DNA of 64,000 nt from Ignavibacteriota bacterium. GTDB taxonomy: Bacteria > Bacteroidota > Ignavibacteria > Ignavibacteriales > Ignavibacteriaceae. Shown piece by piece: positions 1 to 8,295 of this stretch. Each line of letters opens with the position of its first letter. The stretch's first letter is position 1. The stretch spans positions 936,001 through 1,000,000 of the forward strand of contig CP053447.1 in the NCBI GenBank assembly GCA_013285425.1, written 5' to 3'. Under the pieces are notes generated by a model. It was not told the DNA's origin and did not search any database. It saw only the letters and a list, made by a program, of their open reading frames with translations. The position numbers were made by a program, and so were the translations under genes.

Positions 1-1504
1 ATGTTCTGCCGACTTGTTTGGAAAGAGGGCTGTTTATAACCTTATCCATTGTGCTTTTTTCAGTACGGCGGGTAGTAGATGTTTGTCTTTGAGTTGGCTG
101 TGGATATTGATATTTGGTCTCTTCTGGAATTTTAAGTTCAAATTCTTTTGCAGAATCAATTTTTTTATTCAGGATTTCGTAGGCACTTTCTCTGTCAATT
201 ACATCGTTATACTTTTTATAAAGAAATGAAGAATTTACTTTTCGATCAAGCTCTTCAGATGTTAAGATATCCATTCTTGATCTTGGTGCGCAAAGTAATG
301 TAGCCGCAAGCGGTGTCGGAACGCCTTTCTCATTTAATGTGCTGATAGCTGCTTCACCAATTCCCAGCGAAGTAAGTAACTCATCAGTTTTATAAAATTC
401 GGATATAGGATAATTTTCAGATGTTAATTTAATCATCTTTCTGTCTTGTGCGGTAAAAGCCCTTAGAGCATGCTGTATTTTCAACCCAAGCTGACTAAGT
501 ACTGCCTGAGGTACATCAGTTGGATTCTGTGTGCAGAAATAAATTCCTACACCCTTTGATCTGATCAGTTTAATAATTGTTTCGATCTGATCCAGCAGTG
601 CTTTACTTGCTTCTTTAAATATTAAGTGTGCTTCATCAATAACAATAACCAGTTTTGGCTCAGCTTTATCTCCAAGTTCAGGAAAAGTCGAATAAATTTC
701 TGCCAGAAGTGAAAGCATAAAAGTAGAAAATAATTTTGGACGGTCTTGTAAGTCAATCAAACGTAAAACAGAAATTATTCCGTTGCCATTTTCATCAATC
801 CTTAATAAATCTTCTACTTCAAAAGATCTTTCTCCAAAGAATTTTTCAGCACCCTGTTGTTCAAGTTCTACAACTTTCCTTAATATGGTTCCTATTGATG
901 CCGGGGAAATTGCACCATAGTCTTTTGCAATCTCCTGTTTACCTTCTGCGGCGGCATATTGCAGAATCTTTTTCAGATCTTTCAGATCGAGCAAAGGAAG
1001 TTTATTGTCATCACAATATTTAAATAGAACAGCAATCAGTCCGGCTTGTGTATCATTTAGTTCAAGAATTTTAGAAATAAGAATTGGACCGAATTCAGAA
1101 ACTGTTGCTCTAAGACGGGTTCCTTTCTCGTCAGACAAAGTCAAAAACTCCACAGGAAAATTTTTAGGGATAAAAGGTAAACCAATCTTAGAATGTCTTT
1201 CATCAATTTTGGGGTTTGAAGTGCCCGCTGCTGCTATACCGCTTAGATCACCTTTTATATCCATTAAAAGAACCGGAATACTTTTTTCGGATAATGCTTC
1301 AGCAAAAACCTGTACTGTCTTTGTTTTACCTGTACCGGTTGCACCTGCTATCAATCCATGTCTGTTAATTGTGTTAAGAGGAACTTTTACAAGAAGGTTT
1401 GGCTGTGCTTCTTTTTCATAGATAGCAGTTCCAAGTATCAGTGAATCACCTTTAAAAGAATATCCCTCCTGAATTGAAGTGATAAATTTTTCTACAGAGC
1501 TCAT
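1..1504 (-). CDS. HerA-like ATPase, DUF853/YjgR family (3' end beyond window)
   Basis: The gene is cut by the left edge of the window: 501 codons are visible from an ATG at 1504 and no stop is reached. The translation has a Walker A motif GATGTGKT at about residues 54-61 after the family signature NRHGLI, a Walker B region VIVIDEAHLIF, and the downstream segment LIRSKGVGIYFCTQNP typical of the YjgR (DUF853) branch of HerA-like FtsK/HerA ATPases. Members are hexameric-type P-loop ATPases of unclear cellular role; a DNA translocase function is only inferred. The frame stays open about 35 codons upstream of 1504, but the family normally starts shortly before the ATPase core, so 1504 is preferred. 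A GGGAA stretch just upstream is a weak ribosome binding site. The visible C-terminus is Thr/Gln/Arg-rich, as in the family linker. Family assignment is firm, function is not. Confidence 0.9.
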   Translation of the reverse strand, partial: MSSVEKFITSIQEGYSFKGDSLILGTAIYEKEAQPNLLVKVPLNTINRHGLIAGATGTGKTKTVQVFAEALSEKSIPVLLMDIKGDLSGIAAAGTSNPKIDERHSKIGLPFIPKNFPVEFLTLSDEKGTRLRATVSEFGPILISKILELNDTQAGLIAVLFKYCDDNKLPLLDLKDLKKILQYAAAEGKQEIAKDYGAISPASIGTILRKVVELEQQGAEKFFGERSFEVEDLLRIDENGNGIISVLRLIDLQDRPKLFSTFMLSLLAEIYSTFPELGDKAEPKLVIVIDEAHLIFKEASKALLDQIETIIKLIRSKGVGIYFCTQNPTDVPQAVLSQLGLKIQHALRAFTAQDRKMIKLTSENYPISEFYKTDELLTSLGIGEAAISTLNEKGVPTPLAATLLCAPRSRMDILTSEELDRKVNSSFLYKKYNDVIDRESAYEILNKKIDSAKEFELKIPEETKYQYPQPTQRQTSTTRRTEKSTMDKVINSPLSKQVGRT

Positions 1505-1684
1505 ATCTATTCCCAATGATGTTTTTACAATATTTTTAAGAAGCTTTCTTAAAAAGCCGGAATCATACAGAGCAGCTTGTATTGACTTTTCAGATAAGTC
1601 ATTAATTTACTCTGATGTGTTCATCTTAAAAGAACATTAAAACTGACTAACTAATCTTTTTAGAAAACTGCTTATAAAATTTTA

Positions 1685-2500
1685 TTATTTACTTTGATGA
1701 ATATAAACATCTCTTTGCGGATAGGGGATTGAAATATTTTCCTCATCAAATTTTTTCTTAATCTGTTCGATCAATCTGAATCTGACTTCAACTGCTTTTT
1801 TGTTAACAACCCAGGGTCTTACATAGATTTTTACTGAATTATCAGCGAGTTCTCCAACAGCAATTAGAGCAGCAGGTTGTTTTAAAATATCTGAATCATC
1901 ATCAATAATTGATTGAAGAGCTGATTTTGCTTTATCTATATCATCTTTATAACTTATTCCAACAACCAGATCAATCATACGATTTTCTTTTTCAGAATAA
2001 TTAATAATATTATCGTTAATGAGTTTAGAGTTTGGAATGAAAATTACCTTATTTTCAATTGTAATCAGAGTTGTATTAAAAATTCCAACTTTTTCAACTG
2101 TACCTTTAACATCTCCGCTTTCTATAAACTGTCCGACTCTTATCTGCCTGAAAATAATCAGCATAATACCTGCTGCAACATTTGATAAAGAGCCTTGTAA
2201 TGCCAGACCTATTGCCAAACCTGCAGCGCCAAGGGCGGCAATTAATGAAGTTGTCTCAATACCCAGACGTGAGACTGCAGCAATAATAACAAATAAATAT
2301 AATGTAAACTTTAATGCACTGGATGAGAACTCAACTAAAGTAATATCAACATTTTTTCTGTTTAGAATCTTCCTTAATAATTTTGTAACAGACTTAGAAG
2401 CCCAAATACCGATAGTTAATATTGCAATAGCAGATATTATCTGAACTCCGAATTGAGTTACATATTGTCTAAGCTCAGGCAGTAGTTCTTTCCATTCCAT
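1685..2500 (-). CDS. mscS: Small-conductance mechanosensitive channel, MscS family
   Basis: This 271-residue protein has the size and layout of short MscS channels. An N-terminal region carries three hydrophobic segments (about residues 18-35, 60-78, 84-110). The third is the Gly/Ala-rich pore helix ALGAAGLAIGLALQGSLSN followed by the conserved MLIIFRQIRVGQFI entry to the beta domain. The cytoplasmic part ends with the usual ISIPYPQRDVYI motif. Such channels open under membrane tension to release solutes on osmotic downshock. It lies 17 bp upstream of the DUF3078 gene stop, on the same strand, so it may be the second gene of a small operon. The ATG at 2500 is the only start that keeps the whole first membrane segment. 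Confidence 0.93.
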   Translation of the reverse strand: MEWKELLPELRQYVTQFGVQIISAIAILTIGIWASKSVTKLLRKILNRKNVDITLVEFSSSALKFTLYLFVIIAAVSRLGIETTSLIAALGAAGLAIGLALQGSLSNVAAGIMLIIFRQIRVGQFIESGDVKGTVEKVGIFNTTLITIENKVIFIPNSKLINDNIINYSEKENRMIDLVVGISYKDDIDKAKSALQSIIDDDSDILKQPAALIAVGELADNSVKIYVRPWVVNKKAVEVRFRLIEQIKKKFDEENISIPYPQRDVYIHQSK

Positions 2501-2517
2501 TATTTAATTATACCAGA

Positions 2518-3369
2518 TTAAAAAAGTGAATAACTGAATCCTAATTGTAATGCTTCTCTTAGCTGGGTTTTTCTTGTTTGACTGATTTCATGTAGAACTG
2601 TAACAGCTAAATTTACATTAATATAATCGTTTACTTTCGCGGTGATGATGTTATCCCATCTTACATCCCATACATCCAATGCTTTAAATCTTGTAAACAA
2701 TCTTAAAAAACTGTAATAGGTCATGTTAGGGAGAAATTCGTATTTAACTTCAGTAACAGATTCCAAACCGGTTTCAAATTTAAAGTCCTCAATTTTATCA
2801 TGGGTTTCAGGATCATCGGTATAAAGTGCGGCAAATTTATCTGCAAATGTCTGTTGAAATGCAATTCCCAAACGCGTAGTGATTATTTTGTTTTTATCGA
2901 AGGTAAAACCGATTGCTTCTGTCAGATATCCCGGATCAAAGAAATCCACAATCTGTACTTCAGGATTAACATTGTAATCGAATCCTTTAGTTAATGCGCT
3001 TCTGAAAGTTACAGATACATAAGGATCAACAGCCCAGCCGATACTTCTTGAACCGACACTTTCGAAGTAAATATCATTTTCTGTAGTTCTGTAGCCAACA
3101 TCTTCTAATCTTGTTCGTCCAAAAATAGCATTTAATCTGTTTTTCCATTTCCAAGGATGATCAAAATATATCGCACCTAAATTTGTATAAACTGCAAATG
3201 CCAATGAGTTTGTTCCGCCTTGTGCCCAATTAGAAAAAGCAGTCTGACTAAGGTTTACTCCAACAACGCCGTTCATATTCCATCCGTTTTTAAGGAGAGA
3301 ATCAGGAATTTCCTGAGCAAAAGAACTTATCGAGATACTAATTATTATTAAGACAAATATTCGTTTCAT
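2518..3369 (-). CDS. DUF3078 outer-membrane family protein
   Basis: A 283-residue protein with a signal peptide (cleavage after about residue 18, ...SSFAQ). Directly after it comes the family hallmark GVNLSQTAFSNWAQGGTNS, diagnostic of DUF3078 proteins found mainly in Bacteroidota and relatives. The remainder alternates short polar and aromatic stretches as in an outer-membrane beta-barrel and ends in Phe (GFSYSLF), a typical barrel terminus. Its function is unknown; an outer-membrane location is inferred from the signal peptide and strand pattern. It precedes the MscS gene on the same strand by 17 bp. Confidence 0.85.
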   Translation of the reverse strand: MKRIFVLIIISISISSFAQEIPDSLLKNGWNMNGVVGVNLSQTAFSNWAQGGTNSLAFAVYTNLGAIYFDHPWKWKNRLNAIFGRTRLEDVGYRTTENDIYFESVGSRSIGWAVDPYVSVTFRSALTKGFDYNVNPEVQIVDFFDPGYLTEAIGFTFDKNKIITTRLGIAFQQTFADKFAALYTDDPETHDKIEDFKFETGLESVTEVKYEFLPNMTYYSFLRLFTRFKALDVWDVRWDNIITAKVNDYINVNLAVTVLHEISQTRKTQLREALQLGFSYSLF

Positions 3370-3411
3370 TTTTTCCTTTGATGATTTTGATTTTAATAAG
3401 TAAGTATAAAA

Positions 3412-3678
3412 TTAAATTGATATTCCGATAACCTGATTAAGTTTTACAGGAAAATCAAAATAGAAAAAGTCATTATCCTCTTTTACAACTTTATCTTTAG
3501 TTAGAAAATACTGCTCGGTTTTATTTAAGTCTTTAGCATCACTATAAATAAAATGCAAGCTGTCTTCAAAATAATATTTTGGAAGTCTTATTTTATTATG
3601 AGCAAATAAATAAGCCATATCAACAGCAATTTTTCTTAAAATACCGCCAGTGTTTGCATATAAGTATATAGGTCTCAT
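3412..3678 (-). CDS. Hypothetical protein, 88 aa
   Basis: A short orphan reading frame with a normal ATG start, sitting 42 bp upstream of the DUF3078 gene on the same strand. It has no signal peptide, no membrane segment and no recognised motif. Its composition (many Lys, Asp, Tyr, Phe) is like that of neighbouring proteins, and nothing on the opposite strand competes for the space. I do not recognise the family. It could be a small soluble protein co-transcribed with the DUF3078 and MscS genes. Confidence 0.55.
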   Translation of the reverse strand: MRPIYLYANTGGILRKIAVDMAYLFAHNKIRLPKYYFEDSLHFIYSDAKDLNKTEQYFLTKDKVVKEDNDFFYFDFPVKLNQVIGISI

Positions 3679-3802
3679 TTTCTTTTATCTTTTTTGACAA
3701 AATTAATCATATTGTCTTAGAACTAAAAACCGAAAGCAGCTGTTTGTTATACAAATCAATCCAAAATAAAACTATATTTGCACATTAAAATCCGGATATT
3801 AA

Positions 3803-5485
3803 ATGAGACTGAGTCCTAAACAACTGATTATCTTTGTAATATTTTTAGCCTTCCAAATAAATGCACAGGTAGAAACCGTTCCATTAAAAAATGGAGTCTA
3901 TTTATTTCTTAAAGAAATGAAAGTTAAAGGTATCTTAGATTATATAAGAGAAGATGATCCTGTCTTATCAAGATTTGAAGTTAAAAACCTGCTTAACGAA
4001 ATATCAAAACATAAAATTGATTTAAGTAATACCGAGTTAAAACTATTAGATAAGTATCTGTTTGAGTTTTCAGAGTCAATTGATCCGGATACAACTACAC
4101 AATTATTTAATCCGCAGCAAAGTTCTTCTTCTGATCTTGAGAAAAATTATTTTGAAAAAATTAAATACTTATATGCTTATAAGGGATCTGATGCTAATTT
4201 CTATTTGGATTTATTAGGAGATTTTTACCACGGGCAGGATTTTTCTCAGACAAGTGCTGTAAATTCTAATTTATTCGATATTGGTTTCAGATTAAGAGGA
4301 ACAATCTTCAACCATCTGGGATATAGTCTTACAGCAATAAAGGGCGGCGGCAGCGGAAACAGAGCTTTTGCTGAAATTATTGAGCCGAAATTGCTTTCAA
4401 ATTATAAGTGGGTTGAAAGTATTGAGAATATCGATAATTACGATTTTACTTTTGGATATTTAAAATATTATTCGGAACCAGCTGAAAATATGCATCTTTC
4501 AGTTCAGTTGGGAAGAGAAGATATTACACTTGGTTATGGATATGGAAGTAAACTATTATTATCCGGAGATAATCCAGCGATGGATTTTATAAAATTTAAT
4601 TTCGATTATGGAATTGTCAGTATCTCATCACTTCATGCTTCCACTACCGGTTATTTTCATCCGGATAGGAGTAAAGATCATACAAAATTTTTTGCCTTTA
4701 ATCATCTGAAGTTAAAATTTGATAATTTATTTGATATTGGAATTGGCGAGTCAATCATCTATTCAGGCAGAGGTTTGGATATAAGTTATCTTACACCGGT
4801 TGGATTTTATAAATTTATTGAAATGAGCATCCAAGATAGAGATAATGGAAGTATTTATTTTGATTTGCAGACTAAGTTTCTAAAGAATCTTGAATTACAG
4901 GGAACATTTTTCCTTGATGAGGATATACTCAGTAATCTTGCAGAGCTTGATAAATACACAAATAAAACTGCATATCAGCTAGGTGCATTTTGGTATCAGC
5001 CAATCGGGATCAATGACCTTTCTTTAATATTAGAATATACAAGAATCCGCCCTTATGTTTATACCCACTATGATATTAAAAACAATTATACTGCATTTGG
5101 TGCAAATCTTGGGCATAGGATTGGACCTAACTCTGATGAAATTATGATTCAATCCAATTATAATTTTAATGAGTGGATAAGGCTTAGCGCTGAATATCGT
5201 TATCAAAGAGAAGGTGAAAATATTTATGATGATAATGGTGGCTTAATTAAAAATGTCGGCGGAGATATTGCAGTATCACATGGATATATTCTCGAATCAG
5301 AAAAAGCATATTTCTTAGATGGTGAGCGGGTAAATACTAATTTCCTTAAACTGGCAATTAAAATTGAGCCGATAAGAGGTTTCTTCTTTGATTTATCATA
5401 TAATTATCTGAAAAGAGAGAATCTGGCAAAACATTTATCTTCAAATCAAAATTTTACTTTGTTGAAATTCACATTTGAGTATTGA
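3803..5485 (+). CDS. Wzi-like capsule-assembly outer-membrane beta-barrel protein
   Basis: This 560-residue protein starts with a signal peptide ending at about residue 21 (FQINA). An alpha-helical N-terminal part (about 25-110) contains the YLFLKEMKVKGIL type segment that precedes the barrel in Wzi-family (capsule assembly) proteins of Bacteroidota. From about residue 130 to the end the sequence alternates like transmembrane beta-strands and ends with FTLLKFTFEY, a typical C-terminal barrel strand. Conserved-looking features such as QLGREDITLGYGYGSKLLLS and YLTPVGFYKFIEMS support the assignment. Wzi binds and anchors surface polysaccharide in enterics; here the substrate is unknown. It is transcribed alone, divergent from the 88-aa gene. 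The barrel class is clear, the Wzi label is a family guess. Confidence 0.65.
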   Translation: MRLSPKQLIIFVIFLAFQINAQVETVPLKNGVYLFLKEMKVKGILDYIREDDPVLSRFEVKNLLNEISKHKIDLSNTELKLLDKYLFEFSESIDPDTTTQLFNPQQSSSSDLEKNYFEKIKYLYAYKGSDANFYLDLLGDFYHGQDFSQTSAVNSNLFDIGFRLRGTIFNHLGYSLTAIKGGGSGNRAFAEIIEPKLLSNYKWVESIENIDNYDFTFGYLKYYSEPAENMHLSVQLGREDITLGYGYGSKLLLSGDNPAMDFIKFNFDYGIVSISSLHASTTGYFHPDRSKDHTKFFAFNHLKLKFDNLFDIGIGESIIYSGRGLDISYLTPVGFYKFIEMSIQDRDNGSIYFDLQTKFLKNLELQGTFFLDEDILSNLAELDKYTNKTAYQLGAFWYQPIGINDLSLILEYTRIRPYVYTHYDIKNNYTAFGANLGHRIGPNSDEIMIQSNYNFNEWIRLSAEYRYQREGENIYDDNGGLIKNVGGDIAVSHGYILESEKAYFLDGERVNTNFLKLAIKIEPIRGFFFDLSYNYLKRENLAKHLSSNQNFTLLKFTFEY

Positions 5486-5754
5486 AGTAAAAAATTAACT
5501 GATAAGAAAGCTTACAATAAATCAAACCTTAGCCATATAATTAATTGCTAATTATAAAACTTCCCTCATTTTTGACAGAAAGAACTCACCAATTCCTATA
5601 ATCGAGAAGTTTTTTTGAACTCAGATAATTTTAAATTAAAAAATCATTGCGAAAAATCGAAAAATTGGCGAAATCCAATAATTGACCTTTGTTAATGTTT
5701 GGAACAAGGTTTGATTTATCAAAAAAGCTAAATTTAATTTATCGAGGATAGTAT

Positions 5755-7752
5755 ATGAAAAAATCAGTACTCTTGTTCTTCTTTATTATGACTGTTGGAA
5801 CAATGCTTAGCTTTGCTCAAACAGTTAAAATTTCTACTTATGGTGTTTCACCTTATGATGTTGAAACCGATAGCGTTGAACATTATTTTAACAGAACATA
5901 TAGTGGGTTAAGAAATGTTGGAATTGAAACAAAGGTCTTTTTATTAGCCAAATCAACTGCTGCTTTTTCAAATCCAACCTGGGAAGTAATTGAAAAACCA
6001 ACCGGCTCCAACGTTCAATTTGGTTCTGTTAAAGTAGTTGATACCTCAAATCAGATTATAACTTTTATACCTGATGTGCAGGGAACTTATAAAATTAAAT
6101 TTTCCAGCGGCGCACAGACTGCAGAAATGACATTTAATGCTGCACTTTATTTGGGTGTAGAAGGCGGACCTGTATCTTGTAAAACTTGTCATCAATATTC
6201 AATTGCAGGTATTCCGGATGTTTATAATCCCTGGTCAGCTACCGGTCATGCACTTGATAACAAGAAAGCTTTTGATGGTGAATTTGGTTTCTTTATTCCT
6301 TCTTGTATGCCATGCCATACAACTGGTTTTGATCCTGCTGCTAACAATGATGGTTTTGATGATTTTCCTTTTGTATTTCCATCTGTAAGACAGCCGGGTG
6401 TTTACAATCAATTGTTTGCTCTTTATCCCGAAGCAATGGGCAGATCAAGCATTCAGTGTGAAGCTTGCCACGGACCTGGCAGTAATCACTTAGCACAAAT
6501 TGATAATGCTAAGATTGATATGACTTTATCTGCAGATGTTTGTTCTTATTGCCATAAAGGCGGTGAAGAAAACGATATTCCTCTACAATATGATCTTTCT
6601 TTCCATGGTATTGGTGAGGCTCTGTCTCATGTTTCAAATAATGCTACTTGCAACCCTTGCCATTACGGAAAAGCATTTGTCAATAAATTAAAAGGTGTTA
6701 CCGGTCCAGTTGCTGAAACTGATCCGATAACCTGTGCAACTTGTCACGATCCGCACGATGCAACAAATACATATCAGCTTAGAATTGTTACCGCAACTAT
6801 GAAAAACGGATTAGTAGTTGAAAATGCTGGTTATGGCGGCTTGTGCTTGAATTGTCATCAATCCAGAGTTAATGCAACTTCTTACGTTCAGAACTATAGG
6901 GCTTCATTAACATCAAGATTCGGTCCTCATCATGGACCACAGGGTGATTTGTTAATCGGAACAAATGCTTATACATGGGGCGAGACACTTGATCAGTCTC
7001 CACACTTTGCTGATATTGATAATACCTGCATCGGCTGTCATATGGCTGAAAATGATAATGTTCTAAACCCTGATTTAAGTGTAGGAGGACATACATTCAA
7101 TATGGTTAACGCTTTAGGTCAAGATAATGTTAGTGCGTGTGTTGATTGCCACGGTAATATTGGTACAGACTTCAATCAGAAAAAACTATACATTAACGGT
7201 AATGCAGATCTGGATAAAAATGGTGTTGCAGAAGGGCTGCAAATCGAAGTTGAAGGACTGATGGAGCAATTAGCTATGTTACTGCCTCCTTATGGCTCAC
7301 CTAATATCAATGTTATTGATTCAACATGGACACTTGATGAAGCAGGTGCATTGTTCAATTATAAAATGATCGATGAAGATAGAAGCTTTGGTATGCACAA
7401 CCCAAGATATATAGTTGGATTGCTTTATTTATCTATCGGTAAATTAGGCGGAACAGTCAGCATTGATGATATGAATTCAGAATTACCAAGTTCTTATACT
7501 TTATCAAACAATTATCCAAATCCGTTTAACCCTACAACTACAATTAATTTCTCAATCCCAGAGCAGACTAATGTTAAAGTAATAATTTATGATGCTCTCG
7601 GTAATCAGGTTGATGTAATTGCTGACGGAGTTAAATCTGCCGGTAATTACAGTGTTAAATGGAATGCAGTAAATCATGCTTCCGGAATCTATTTCTACAA
7701 ACTTGAAACAGATAATTTTGTTCAGGTTCGTAAAATGGTACTTATGAAATAA
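5755..7752 (+). CDS. Nine-heme cytochrome c with T9SS sorting domain
   Basis: A 665-residue secreted protein. The signal peptide ends near residue 22 (LSFAQ). Residues about 23-135 look like a PKD/Ig-type fold (TFIPDVQGTYKIKF). Between about 140 and 470 there are nine CxxCH heme-binding motifs: CKTCH, CMPCH, CEACH, CSYCH, CNPCH, CATCH, CLNCH, CIGCH and CVDCH, with extra His residues available as distal ligands. The last 90 residues are a type IX secretion C-terminal domain: NNYPNPFNPTTTINFSIP, then ASGIYFYKL and the terminal VRKMVLMK. The sorting domain predicts export across the outer membrane and release or surface anchoring, so this is a candidate extracellular electron carrier. A GAGG ribosome binding site lies 7-10 bp before the ATG. 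It is transcribed alone and ends at a strong terminator. Confidence 0.9.
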   Translation: MKKSVLLFFFIMTVGTMLSFAQTVKISTYGVSPYDVETDSVEHYFNRTYSGLRNVGIETKVFLLAKSTAAFSNPTWEVIEKPTGSNVQFGSVKVVDTSNQIITFIPDVQGTYKIKFSSGAQTAEMTFNAALYLGVEGGPVSCKTCHQYSIAGIPDVYNPWSATGHALDNKKAFDGEFGFFIPSCMPCHTTGFDPAANNDGFDDFPFVFPSVRQPGVYNQLFALYPEAMGRSSIQCEACHGPGSNHLAQIDNAKIDMTLSADVCSYCHKGGEENDIPLQYDLSFHGIGEALSHVSNNATCNPCHYGKAFVNKLKGVTGPVAETDPITCATCHDPHDATNTYQLRIVTATMKNGLVVENAGYGGLCLNCHQSRVNATSYVQNYRASLTSRFGPHHGPQGDLLIGTNAYTWGETLDQSPHFADIDNTCIGCHMAENDNVLNPDLSVGGHTFNMVNALGQDNVSACVDCHGNIGTDFNQKKLYINGNADLDKNGVAEGLQIEVEGLMEQLAMLLPPYGSPNINVIDSTWTLDEAGALFNYKMIDEDRSFGMHNPRYIVGLLYLSIGKLGGTVSIDDMNSELPSSYTLSNNYPNPFNPTTTINFSIPEQTNVKVIIYDALGNQVDVIADGVKSAGNYSVKWNAVNHASGIYFYKLETDNFVQVRKMVLMK

Positions 7753-7788
7753 TCCTTTCTTTAGTTGGTTAGTAGTTAGTTAGCGATT

Positions 7789-7818
7789 GAGTCCGTTGTT
7801 ATGCGGACTCTTTCGTTT
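7789..7818 (+). terminator. Rho-independent terminator after nine-heme cytochrome gene
   Basis: A perfect 7-bp stem, gagtccg (7789-7795) with cggactc (7804-7810), has an 8-base loop and is followed by tttcgtttt. It lies 37 bp after the stop codon of the cytochrome gene and before the SpoVG-like gene. Confidence 0.85.
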
Positions 7819-7956
7819 TAAAGTGATTTTCTGTTTACCAATCAAATATTAAAAATAATTATTATTACTTTTTTAAAGATTTAGTTTGTCAAGTTTTTGA
7901 CTTGTTATTAACTTCGTTATGAAATTTTACAATTTAATCTAACCGGAGTAATCTTT

Positions 7957-8208
7957 ATGAAAATCTATCGAATGAACAAAATTCAAACTACAGGTTCCAG
8001 TAAAACCCTTGCTTTCTTCGATATTCAATTAGACAACGAAATTATTATCAAAGGTTTCAGAATTATAAATGGCAATAAAGGTCTGTTTATTTCTTCACCT
8101 GACGAAAAAGGGAAAGACGGCAAATTTCATGAGACTGTTATTCTGCCAAAAGAAATGAAATCTGACTTGGAAAAAATAGCTTTGGATGAATACAATAAAT
8201 TACCCTAA
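7957..8208 (+). CDS. SpoVG family protein
   Basis: An 83-residue protein matching the SpoVG family along its whole length. It has the strand FFDIQLDNEIIIKGFRIING, the hallmark NGNKGLFISSPDEK (compare GNNGLFVAMPS in Bacillus) and the closing helix ending LDEYNKL. SpoVG proteins are small nucleic-acid-binding regulators; in Bacillus SpoVG affects septation and in other bacteria it binds DNA or RNA. In this group the target is unknown. A GGAG ribosome binding site is well placed before the ATG, and the gene is flanked by terminators or gaps on both sides, so it seems to be monocistronic. Confidence 0.85.
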   Translation: MKIYRMNKIQTTGSSKTLAFFDIQLDNEIIIKGFRIINGNKGLFISSPDEKGKDGKFHETVILPKEMKSDLEKIALDEYNKLP

Positions 8209-8295
8209 TCTTTTAGTCCTTCTCTTTGTTTATATAAAATTGTATTGATAATACACTTTTAAAAACCAGTTATTAAAAGTTACGGAGGTTTTATT

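Noticed and set aside
1005..1421. Plus-strand open frame of 138 codons
   Set aside because: It lies antisense to the HerA-like gene, whose translation matches its family well, and has no protein-like motifs.
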